From Lasiosphaeris hirsuta (Eukaryota > Ascomycota > Sordariomycetes > Sordariales > Lasiosphaeriaceae), in assembly GCA_030549175.1 (NCBI GenBank), contig JAUKUA010000004.1, positions 4,340,001 to 4,404,000 of the forward strand: DNA of 64,000 nt, in the 5' to 3' direction. The notes below the pieces were generated by a model that saw nothing but the letters and a program-made list of their open reading frames with translations, made no database searches and was not told where the DNA came from. Below, in pieces: positions 1 to 8,596 of the stretch. Numbering within the stretch: the stretch's first letter is position 1; each line of letters begins with the position of its first letter. A program made the position numbers and the translations under genes.

Positions 1-2016
1 CTCTCCTCGTCAGGATGGGACTTGGCAAAGGCCAAGAACCACCCCCTGACCGGATTCAGCGGCACCAACGACTCGAAGGGAGTCCTCCCGCTGTCGGTGG
101 CGGCCTTGGATCTGCAGCCGCACACCAACGCCGCGGTGCTTAGCACCATCCTGGGGGACGAGAACACCGTCCTGGAGCTAGGAGGCGGACGGCGGGAATC
201 ACCACTCTCCGCCCTGACCGAGGAGATGCTGCTCGGCGCTCTGGTGCAGTCGGAGCCGCCGATACGAGTAATCCTCGACGTGGGAGCGCAGGTTATCGAG
301 AGCAGTAATTTACAAATGGCAAAAAAGCTGCTCGCCTCGGTTCCCCTGAGCAGTGCCGAGGCCGCCATCTTCTTCAACGACCAGGACGAGCTTTCGGTTG
401 TCGTCAGGAGCGGCCATGTCGCGCCGTTTCTGACGTCCCCGTTCGCCACGCGAACCGATCGTTGCCTCGTATTCCTCGATCAGGCCCATACAAGAGGCAC
501 CGACCTGAGGCTGCCTGATGACTACCGTGCCGCCGTCACCCTCGGGCCAGGAGTGACAAAGGATACCATGGTTCAGGCGTGCATGCGGATGCGCAAGCTC
601 GGCCAGGGCCAGTCGGTAAGCTTCGTCGTGTCTCGGGAAATGCAGAGGCGTATCCGCGCGGTGCGCAGCGTGGCCGACGAACAGCCCCTCACCGTCGCCG
701 ACGTAATCGCCTGGGCCATCTCGGAGACGTGGGACGAGGCAGTCCGGAGCGTCCCGCTGTGGGCGGCCCAAGGCACACGCCACATCGGCCAGGAGGCGAT
801 ATGGCAAAGGGCAGAGAGCCAACGTGTCTTTTCCTCGTCCCACGCCCGCGAGTACCTCGAGCCCGAAGCCGCGTGCCTGGATAAGCGCTACCGACCCAGG
901 AGGGCGGCGACCACGGCCGGGGGCAGCACCGAGATTGCCGCGCTGATGGCGAGCCTCGACTTGGAAGATCAGCCCGACCCCGGCGAGGCTGCGAAGCGGG
1001 ATACCCAAATGTCTGCCATCCGGGAAAAACTCGTTTCTTTCGCCCGGGCAACCCGTACCAGTACCAGTACCGGTACCAGTGCCGCCTCTTCAAAACTCCA
1101 AGAGGAACAAGAACGTGAACTCGCGCCCGAGGTCGAGGAAGAGCGCCACGTCCATCGCCCCCCACCACGGAAAGCCCTCCCACACAGCTTTCACAAGGAC
1201 CTCGTCCAATTCGTCCGCACTGGCCACGTCAAAGCAGGCAGTCCTGCATTCGGCCGACCCTTTTTGGCCATGTCAACAACCAGTGCCGCCTCCTTGTTCC
1301 GCCCCGGCCTCGCCGCCTTTCCGAGCGACTTGCTCATAACCAAGGACTTTGCGCGCACGGTGGAGGAGACCGGGCCATCGTATCGTTCCGACAGTTACCA
1401 GCGGGGCGTGCAGTGGGTTCTCGTCAGCTCTGCGCGTACCAGGGATGACGAGGAGGAGAAGAGCTGGGGGTCAGCGAGAATGGTGCTAGTCAGCCAGTGG
1501 GAGGCGAGCCGACTCAAAGGTGTCATTGAGAAGCTCCAACAAGAGCTCGGATCCGAGGCAGCCGCGGCCGAAGCAGTGCCACCCGTAACGCTGCACGCCT
1601 ACCTCCCACGGCCCAGCCCGACCTTTCCGCCCATGGAGCACCTAAAGACCTACACCATCCCCACGCTGGAGGCTGACTGGGAGGCGCCCCCGGACTTGGT
1701 GATGCAGCTCAACCTCTTTGCTGGCCAGCTCTACCTGCGCAGCTATGACGAATACCAAAGGCTGTGCGGATATTTGGGTCTGGTCTACACGGAAAACGAC
1801 GACGAAGCCACTGCGGTGCCGCCGGATGGCTTCGTCGGCAAGAAGAAATACCCCGAGTGCGAGTTCGAGTCGAGCCCGGTGGCGTTTCTGGCCAAAGTCT
1901 ACAACGAGATTAGGGGGGACTGTGTGGGAGGCATCGAGAAGACCCACATGGGCAAGATTTTAGCCGGGGACATATTGACAGAAAAGGATTTTTTTCAAGG
2001 GGAGGTTCACAGTTGA
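1..2016 (+). CDS. C-terminal part of a giant DUF3638/DUF3645 fungal protein (5' end outside window)
   Basis: The reading frame is open from the first base, so the gene enters from the left; about 671 codons are visible before the TGA at 2014. The segment near the start (SGWDLAKAKNHPLTGFSGTN) and the block with ILDVGAQVIE, LVFLDQAHTRGTDLRLP and VTLGPGVTKDTMVQACMRMR match the conserved core of the fungal DUF3638/DUF3645 family. Those proteins are usually about 3000 residues and carry a helicase-like, DEAH-like segment; their role is not established. The last 350 residues are charged and low in conservation, as usual for the C-terminus. No intron is needed in the visible part. The family assignment rests on recalled motifs. 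Confidence 0.8.
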   Translation, partial: LSSSGWDLAKAKNHPLTGFSGTNDSKGVLPLSVAALDLQPHTNAAVLSTILGDENTVLELGGGRRESPLSALTEEMLLGALVQSEPPIRVILDVGAQVIESSNLQMAKKLLASVPLSSAEAAIFFNDQDELSVVVRSGHVAPFLTSPFATRTDRCLVFLDQAHTRGTDLRLPDDYRAAVTLGPGVTKDTMVQACMRMRKLGQGQSVSFVVSREMQRRIRAVRSVADEQPLTVADVIAWAISETWDEAVRSVPLWAAQGTRHIGQEAIWQRAESQRVFSSSHAREYLEPEAACLDKRYRPRRAATTAGGSTEIAALMASLDLEDQPDPGEAAKRDTQMSAIREKLVSFARATRTSTSTGTSAASSKLQEEQERELAPEVEEERHVHRPPPRKALPHSFHKDLVQFVRTGHVKAGSPAFGRPFLAMSTTSAASLFRPGLAAFPSDLLITKDFARTVEETGPSYRSDSYQRGVQWVLVSSARTRDDEEEKSWGSARMVLVSQWEASRLKGVIEKLQQELGSEAAAAEAVPPVTLHAYLPRPSPTFPPMEHLKTYTIPTLEADWEAPPDLVMQLNLFAGQLYLRSYDEYQRLCGYLGLVYTENDDEATAVPPDGFVGKKKYPECEFESSPVAFLAKVYNEIRGDCVGGIEKTHMGKILAGDILTEKDFFQGEVHS

Positions 2017-2404
2017 TTCTGGGCGAAAGGCAGACGTCTCCAGACTGCACCAAGGTGGTGTGACTACGCGGGCATACGTGAGATATCTGCTGGGGCATAT
2101 GTGAGATATCTGCTGTCAAGTCTTGTGTATAGCCCTCCCGCATATTCCCACCATCTATCATGATTCTCGGCGGTGAGCATTTGGAACCTGGCTGATGGCT
2201 TTGGGCTTGAATAGTCTTCGGCACGGTTTATATTTGATTATGCGGCGTGGGCTCAGGTGCCTAAAGAAGAGTCAGGATAAAGGGTGGATAACAGCGCTAA
2301 GGACATGAAATTGGCGAGTTGGCTGTGGCTGGGTGTAAACCTGTCGAATGGAATGAGGGCGTATTTGCATTTCAGAATCTTGTCCTCGATGGTGACACAC
2401 TAAA
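2017..2404. other. Spacer with no gene seen
   Basis: This is the spacer after the DUF3638 stop. It contains a near-duplicate ATATCTGCTG pair around 2089-2113 and no open frame resembling a known protein. Confidence 0.5.
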
Positions 2405-3052
2405 GACGTTATCATGGCTCTTGTCACCAACAAGGTTGCAAATACGGTTTCAACGGACCTGATTCGCGGAAAGGGCACCGGACTCATTCTTCAAATATGG
2501 ACTGCTGTTACCCTGTGGAGGGTATTCTAATAACTGGCGCAACCAAATCTAGTGTGGTCGAAGAGGCTAGAAAGCCGTTATACCGCGTAACCTGTTGGCG
2601 ATATTGGAACCGTCCCACAGGTCGTTGACACCAACCTGGTGCGCGTCCTGCAACTCTGCAAAAAATGGGACTGCGGTGCGTATGCCTAATATGCCAGACA
2701 TATTTCGGCGTGAAGAGGTGCTAACCTATTGCGCTATTCGTCCCATCCAGTCGTGTTGCTTGACGAAGCCGAAGTGTTTTTGCAGGAGAGGCCGTTGAGG
2801 GATCTCGATAGAAATTCCCTAGTCACAGGTACACATACCCTCTCCAAGTTTGAGCTCAACGGTCGCGAAATTAGAAATGCAATCAATGTCGCACGTCCAG
2901 ACTGCAATCGCTTCCCTGAATTCACCTTGGCTCAGGAAGATGCTCACTATGTATCAGCCCCTACTCGGGCTCTACGGCTAGTCCGGACTTGGTCAGAAAA
3001 TGTTATCGGGGTGGCTATAGAGGTCATGGGTAGGTACCACGCAGCAGGATGA
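2405..3052 (+). pseudogene. Relic of a fungal AAA+ ATPase
   Basis: Pieces of the fungal AAA+ ATPase family appear in order but in shifting frames. First is a pre-Walker A segment (DLIRGKGTGLIL, about 2455-2495) in which the P-loop itself is lost. Next comes EEARKPLYRVTC near 2560-2600, then a VLQLCKKWDC-like piece near 2645-2675. After that is an intact Walker B (VVLLDEAEVFLQERPLRDLDRNSLV, about 2747-2824). It is followed directly by the late motif LSKFELNGREIRNAINVAR. Roughly 60 codons normally found between the last two (sensor 1 and the arginine-finger region) are missing, and about 70 bases of unrelated sequence separate KKWDC from VVLLDE. Loss of the P-loop, the internal deletion and the stops mean it cannot make an active ATPase. 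Confidence 0.7.
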
Positions 3053-3227
3053 AATATCCCAAGGCGAGTGTCGCTGTTCAAAGTAGGATCAAGGGACAAG
3101 ATGTGGTTTAAAAGTTTTTCTTTATTCTATTTTTGGTAGGTTGTTCTCTGCAGAGACAAGTAGACTACAAGATTGATGGTTGGGGAGGGGATGGGACCAT
3201 CCTTACCTTCAAGTTATCGCCCGGGAC

Positions 3228-3656
3228 CTACCAATGAGATGAGGGTGTGTGAGGGTGTGTAGAGCAAGGCGCTAGTAAGCTACCTTTCTTGTCCTTCTCA
3301 GCCTTCTCAGCCTTCCCAGCCTCCTCTTTCTCCTTCTCGCACTTCTCAAACTCCTCGGCCCGAGAGCAGCTGGGGCATTCTTGAGTTTGGAGATGAACCC
3401 AGTCGCAACCCGGGCATTTCGTGCAGTGCTCCGTGCAGAACCCGAGCTTCTTGTCATGGCGGCAGTTGCCCCTGAACTTCTTCGGGCAGTGGTGGGTCTT
3501 TTTGCTATCTCCACACTTGGTTGGTGAAGAGAGTTGCGATGAGAGCTGTGACGGGATAGTTGTACCGCTGACAGAGTCGGGCCTTATACAGCGATGTCTT
3601 GGCCATACTGTGCTTCTGACTGCTGGTGAAAAGTGTGGAATAGAAGCTCGCAGCAT
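3228..3656 (-). CDS. Small Cys-rich hypothetical protein with Lys/Glu-rich tail
   Basis: A 142-codon frame holds a compact cysteine/histidine-rich block (KCGDSKKTHHCPKKF, then CRH, FCTEHCTKCPGCDW and ECPSC) over about 55 residues, followed by a highly charged EKCEKEKEEAGKAEKAEK tail. The spacing suggests one or two metal-binding knuckles of a type seen in uncharacterised fungal proteins; I do not recognise a named domain. The first 45 residues look unlike coding sequence, so the true start may lie in another exon. The last 15 codons may read into an intron, because GGTAGC follows the KKG codons on the minus strand. Function unknown. Confidence 0.4.
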   Translation of the reverse strand: MLRASIPHFSPAVRSTVWPRHRCIRPDSVSGTTIPSQLSSQLSSPTKCGDSKKTHHCPKKFRGNCRHDKKLGFCTEHCTKCPGCDWVHLQTQECPSCSRAEEFEKCEKEKEEAGKAEKAEKDKKGSLLAPCSTHPHTPSSHW

Positions 3657-3967
3657 GAAATTGTTTGGAAACTGGCAGTGTTACTGCCCAGGCTAAAAGG
3701 TTGAAAGAATTGTGTGCTCGTTCTGCGACAACACAGTGAATTGATTGCGTGGGGCTAACCCAGTAGACGCAGTGGGTCCGCCACACTGGCCTTTGTTTGT
3801 TTGTCTTGAACAAGAGCTACTGCTCTCTCCCAACACCGCCCGTCCCACCCCGTCCTTTGACCCCCCAAAAACATATTTATCAGCACGCACGCAGCGAACA
3901 TGACCTAGATGTGACATTGCCTCCTCCACATACCCTTGGACTCTCATCGACTCAACACACGAAAAGA

Positions 3968-5290
3968 ATGAGCGCCACTTCCAAAACCGACCCTCAAGCT
4001 CGCGAGCCTGAGACGCAACTTGAAGCTAAACGCCAGAATGACGATGCCTCATCCTCCGAAATTGACAACGACAATGCGTCCATCGTCAGTACTACCTCGA
4101 CCATCGAGTGGGAACACGAGCCCTACGAGACGTTCCAGCACAAGGTCGCCGCCTACGCCCACCGAAGGCTGTGGCCAACCATCAATCCAACCGATGTCCG
4201 CATCACCCGAATGGCAGGGGGCGGATTCAACCGCATTATTGGCGTCTCGCGGCTCAACCCCAAGGGCCGAGAAGTCGGAGCCAAGTACATCATCCGAATT
4301 CCCCGATACGCGGATGGCCCGCTTTGGGAGTGGGACATCGACGTGGGCAAGGATGCCGCTGCCCTTCGCTTTGTCGAGCAGCAAACATCCATTCCTGTGC
4401 CGCGAGTCGTCAGCATCACTTTGGGCGACGACAATGAGCTCGACCGGGCTCACATGATTCAGCGCTGTGTAAAGGGCCGAAGCGCCATGTATGTCTATCT
4501 CGACTGCGACCACCAGGTCCAATGCCGTCTTGCGACCGAGCTTGGTAACACCTTTGGCCAAATCCTCAACACGCAAAGCCGCATCCCCGGCGTTCCTGTT
4601 TTCCCCCACGCGGAAAAGCCGACAACGGGCACTGCAGTGCGCATTGCTCCTCTCCCGGCTGCCAACCCACGAAACTCACTGCCTTACGAGGCCTGCCAGA
4701 CCGCCGAACCCATTCCGGTTTTACAGTTTATCGAGACGATGCTGGAGCACCGCAAGCAAGTCCTCCGAAATGACATGGACACCAAACACCTGGAATGGGA
4801 GCTCTCGCTGTACGACATGCTGCGGGACCTTGCGCGTGAGATAAACGCAAAGGGGTACTTCGACGACGTGCCGTACACCCTCATCCACAAGGACCTGCAA
4901 GCCCACAACATTCTGGTCAACGAGAACCCTTTCCCTGGAGATGCAGCCATCACATCCATCATGGACTGGGACGGGGCACTTCTGGGTCCCGCCTTCATGG
5001 CTTGCGTTCCGCCACAGTGGTTGTGGGGCTGGGTCCACGATGACGACGAGGATGAGGCCAAGGCCAATGACGTCCCGGAGACGGCTGAGAACCGTGAGAT
5101 CAAGCGGCTGTTTGAGGAGGCTGCTGGCCCACTCTACATGCGCTTTGCGTACGACCCTGTCTATCGCATTGGTCGATCGATCCTCAGGTACTGCTTCTGC
5201 CGCATCGGCCAAAACTCCCATCTCGAAGAGATTGACGGCGCCGTAGCGAAGTGGAAGGCTCTTCAGCAGACCGAATACAGATCAGAATGA
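3968..5290 (+). CDS. Aminoglycoside-phosphotransferase-fold (protein-kinase-like) protein
   Basis: A single-exon frame of 440 residues. The ATG at 3968 (MSATSKTD) is preferred over the in-frame start at 3797, because the upstream 57 codons are Pro/His-rich leader without conservation. The APH/choline-kinase-like fold is shown by a nucleotide-loop-like MAGGGFNRI near residue 82. The Brenner catalytic motif HKDLQAHN spans about 307-314 (H307, D309, N314) and is followed by the metal-binding Asp in SIMDWDG (D333). The N-terminus is acidic and disordered. Large fungal families of this type are annotated as phosphotransferase enzyme family proteins; substrates are mostly unknown and drug resistance should not be assumed. 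It stands alone between a small Cys-rich gene and a secreted protein gene. Confidence 0.85.
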   Translation: MSATSKTDPQAREPETQLEAKRQNDDASSSEIDNDNASIVSTTSTIEWEHEPYETFQHKVAAYAHRRLWPTINPTDVRITRMAGGGFNRIIGVSRLNPKGREVGAKYIIRIPRYADGPLWEWDIDVGKDAAALRFVEQQTSIPVPRVVSITLGDDNELDRAHMIQRCVKGRSAMYVYLDCDHQVQCRLATELGNTFGQILNTQSRIPGVPVFPHAEKPTTGTAVRIAPLPAANPRNSLPYEACQTAEPIPVLQFIETMLEHRKQVLRNDMDTKHLEWELSLYDMLRDLAREINAKGYFDDVPYTLIHKDLQAHNILVNENPFPGDAAITSIMDWDGALLGPAFMACVPPQWLWGWVHDDDEDEAKANDVPETAENREIKRLFEEAAGPLYMRFAYDPVYRIGRSILRYCFCRIGQNSHLEEIDGAVAKWKALQQTEYRSE

Positions 5291-6243
5291 ATGATTCGTA
5301 GTTGTCTCTGTTAGCCTCTGTGTCGCCACAGGCGAGAAACCCCCAAATACATTTGTGCAATCAACCAAACCACCAGTTCTTGCCCAGTGAATATGTGTCG
5401 TGTCCCGTGCTAGAGAATGAATGTCCACCTTTGTGCCCATGTCTGTTGTGATTTGTTACCGTGTTCTGAAAACGGCGCAACAGCAAACGTCGACGAGATA
5501 TTGAGTTTGCCTGGTGTAGACTGGCTCATGCGTCCGTGTAGTTGGAGAGGGTAGCGAATGGAGCTGTGAAGGCGAGCCCACAAGCGTGTACCTACTAACT
5601 ATAAGCCTGAGTTGACCGCAGTCGCAGCAGTGCAATCGCTTGCTGTAAAGCACAAGCCGGGGTTTTTGTGGTCAAACAGCGGCTTGGGAAGGGGCAAGAC
5701 TGCGCGAAGTTGTCTCGCCGCCTTCCGTTTTGGGAAGTCGGTGGTGGGGCTGGGGGCTGGGGGGCTCTCAGACGACCCTGCCAAGGCAAGGCCACACCTC
5801 GCGACCGTGACCACGACCTGAATCGAAATTCATTCGACGACAGTGCCAACTGGGTAAGGCCGTCCTCAACAAGGAAATACTTGGAAACGGTGAATAAATA
5901 GTAAAGCCCGATACGATATCTAAGAAGACACAGCCCATATAAAAAAGTATTGATGATTGATTAGAATCTCTTGTTGGAAAGCAAGTTCTCGTGATTACCG
6001 ATAACTACCTAGATACTAGGAAAACCTGCCCATTGAGGGCTGGAGAGCCCATCTGGACAACTGGGCCCATGTGTGCCAGGCTTCTGTCAAAACGTAGCCT
6101 TCAACCCCTGCCCTTCCAAAGACGGGCTGAATCCCAAGGATCCCCCATGGAAACCGAGGCCTAAAGATACCAAATTTGGATGGCCGAAATACCCCCTCAC
6201 TGACGGTCGATACACATCCTTGGTGCCATCACAGCTCGGAATT
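5291..6243. other. Spacer, no supported gene
   Basis: Only short overlapping frames on both strands, with no recognisable motif and no splice-consistent model. A TATAAAAA-like stretch occurs near 5939. It includes the 3' flanks of the two convergent neighbours. Confidence 0.5.
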
Positions 6244-7194
6244 CTAGGCCATAGTAGCCATTTCTTCCTGATTAGCTGTTTGTGTAACCGAGCCAGGTAT
6301 ATTGATATCGGGTACTTGAACCGAACTCGGCGGGGAGGTTATACTGGCCGGTGATTCTGAAGATGAGGTGGATGAGGAAGATAGTGTCGAACTTGGGCTA
6401 AACGTTGACGAAGAGGATGAGGATGTCGTCGAGGATATTAAGGACGTCGAGGTGGCCGAGGAGGAAGACGAGGAAGAAGATGAGGTCGATGAGGACGAAG
6501 TTGAGGTCGACGATGACGAAGTTGAGCTATCCGTCATGGACGAGGGCGTGGCGCAACTATCTCTGGGGGTAGCCAGTCTAGCATTCCAATTGGTCTCATT
6601 GGGCCCCATGTAGTACTGCTTGAAAACGCCGCTCATGACACCGGGGTACGGAGGCCAATACCACGTGGGGATCGCATGCTTCAGGTAGCACTTTGATGAT
6701 TTTGGATGCCAGACAAAAGCCTTGCAATCAGAGCCATAGTTCTTGCAAATTTCGCCGCACTTGCTCCATGAGTAGACGCCCGTCCAGGGGCCCTGGCCAA
6801 TGTCTTGGCCCCACCGATCATTCCCGCACTCGAAAACTATTTGGGTTCCGTCCATCAACTGTACGGTACGCGCGTCGTCACCAGGGCAGCTAGGGTCGCG
6901 GTCTTTGATAGTATCATTCGTCTCTTCGTCTCGAGCGCTCAGAGATGATCGTATGGCCGAAGGAACCGGAACGTTGAGTAGGCTTTGTAGTGCGGACGAG
7001 GGGTTCGGGGCGTTGGGGGGGCCTGACAGCGAAAGGTCCAGGGCATTGGGGGGACCTGATAGTGAAGGGTCCGGGGCGTTGAGAGGGCCCGATAGTGAAG
7101 GATCCGGGTCGTTGGAGAGGGGGGGCCGCAAGGACGGGAGCGCAGCAGCAAGAGTCACAACCCGTAGGGCGGCAAAGATGACGCTCAGACGCAT
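6244..7194 (-). CDS. Secreted PAN/Apple-like protein with 11-residue repeats and Ser/Thr-rich tail
   Basis: The chosen start at 7194 (MRLSVIFAALRVV) gives a classical signal peptide with cleavage expected near residue 19-22; the longer frame from 7440 has 82 unsupported residues before it. The 316-residue protein has four parts. First is the signal peptide. Next is a tandem array of about three 11-residue units (DPSLSGPLNAP-like) at 30-63. Then comes a Cys-rich module of about 110-200 with CGEICKNYGSDCKAFVWH and KCYLKH, resembling a PAN/Apple domain, a protein- or carbohydrate-binding fold. Last is a Ser/Thr-rich tail typical of heavily O-glycosylated wall proteins. No GPI signal is obvious at the C-terminus. 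It is probably an extracellular or wall protein; the ligand is unknown. Confidence 0.65.
   Translation of the reverse strand: MRLSVIFAALRVVTLAAALPSLRPPLSNDPDPSLSGPLNAPDPSLSGPPNALDLSLSGPPNAPNPSSALQSLLNVPVPSAIRSSLSARDEETNDTIKDRDPSCPGDDARTVQLMDGTQIVFECGNDRWGQDIGQGPWTGVYSWSKCGEICKNYGSDCKAFVWHPKSSKCYLKHAIPTWYWPPYPGVMSGVFKQYYMGPNETNWNARLATPRDSCATPSSMTDSSTSSSSTSTSSSSTSSSSSSSSSATSTSLISSTTSSSSSSTFSPSSTLSSSSTSSSESPASITSPPSSVQVPDINIPGSVTQTANQEEMATMA
7007..7117 (-). repeat. 33-bp coding minisatellite (about 3.3 copies)
   Basis: Direct 33-bp units starting GGGGCGTTGGGGGG / AGGGCATTGGGGGGACC / GGGGCGTTGAGAGG encode the 11-residue repeats of the PAN-like protein on the minus strand. Divergence is mostly at third positions. 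Confidence 0.8.
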
Positions 7195-8596
7195 TCTGTC
7201 GCTGCAGCCGGTCAAAATTGCTGGGGAGAGGATGTTGGCAAAAATTGGCGAGGTCCTGAGTGTATGTGGTTCAGTGTCTTTGCTGATTCGAGAGCGTGGA
7301 ATCCAGGACAGAGAGTGAGTGAGGTGGACCTGGACGTGCAGGATTATATACGTGCATTGGCGTATTGGGAACTGGGTATTCGAGGTCGGAAGCACCTTAG
7401 GATGGACATCACGCAGGCCCTTCAGCCATGTTGGGATCAAGAAGACTGACTACTAAGTTTGCGTTGGCTCGGAACAGAGACCTATGCTCAGGTCGTCTGA
7501 TAGCGAAATAGGGGTCACTATCGAGACGTAAACCCACCCTGTTTCTTGCACTCTTAACTGTGTGCTAAATAGAGTGGGGCGACAGTCATCTTCAACCAGT
7601 ATAGAGAGTAAACAGACGAGAGCTTTGTGCATGTGTGTTGCCAGAGACAGCGGGGGCACATCAACCTGGGTTGGGTGTCCAGGGCAGTTGTCTTCTTTCC
7701 GCAACCCCACCGCTAGTCGCCCCTTTGTTGGCGGGCAGGTGCCTACCTCCTTGCACCCATCGTCTTTGCTGATGCGAGGCTTCTTTTGGAGACCTCCATT
7801 TTCCATGACAGGCGCAACTGGCATCAAGCGAATGATCCCAAAACGGAAGGAGCAAAATACCATAAACCCCCCCCCACCTCAGATGAGAGAATTTTCCTCA
7901 TTACATCCTCAGGAAGCTCTCCCACGGGTGAAGAAACGTCACGGCAGCCTCAATCACAAGCATATCTCGGGCGAGAGGTCAGGTTCGCCAAACAGAAGCC
8001 CATGACATAGAACACTGCTGCCCCTTGAAAGCAAAGATGGATGTGCAGTCTGACCCAGGTCCCAGCTTTGAGAAGGTCATCTGGGAGGCACCAAATCACG
8101 GATCCGTGCATGATTTGGGCCCCCATGGCGGGCGAAAACACGCGCAGGCCGTTGTTGGTTGAGTCTGCCTCAACACGTGGTGCTTAGAGTCCCGCAGGAA
8201 TGATCAGGGCTTCTGCCCAGTGCCAAAGAAGAGGAGCTCCAAAACTTTCACACGAGCTAGTGACGGAAGGATGCAACTGCCTTACCTCGCTATCACGCAT
8301 CACTGTTCAGGTATTACTCCCCATCTCGGCGGATCCTGACAAATCATGCAACGGGCAGGTGAGCCTTTCTATTTTGCACCAAGCGAAAAAAGAGAGGCGG
8401 CTCGTGCAATTATTGAAGGCTCCTTCCTCATCAATTCACATTCTTTGTCACCAGCTTTTAACATAGATATGCCCCGCATTGTCAGATTCTGGGAGAACTC
8501 CATTTTCAATGATGGCAAGTTGCAAATACGGAAGGTACCTAACCTCTTCCCCTGCCACCCCCCACAGGCAACGAACGCAATGCGAGACAGGCTGCG
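7195..8596. other. Spacer, no supported gene
   Basis: 1.4 kb upstream of the PAN-like gene, with a TATATA stretch at about 7345. Several frames of 60-150 codons overlap each other on both strands without motifs. I see no gene here. Confidence 0.45.

Noticed and set aside
3797..3967. 57-codon upstream extension of the phosphotransferase-fold gene
   Set aside because: Pro/His-rich, no conservation; the ATG at 3968 is just before the acidic N-terminus typical of the family.
6368..6613. Very acidic 81-codon plus-strand frame (Asp/Glu/Val-rich)
   Set aside because: It is the antisense shadow of the Ser-rich tail of the PAN-like gene; Ser codons read backwards give Asp/Glu.
7195..7440. 82-codon upstream extension of the PAN-like gene
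   Set aside because: It would bury the signal peptide; the start at 7194 is better.
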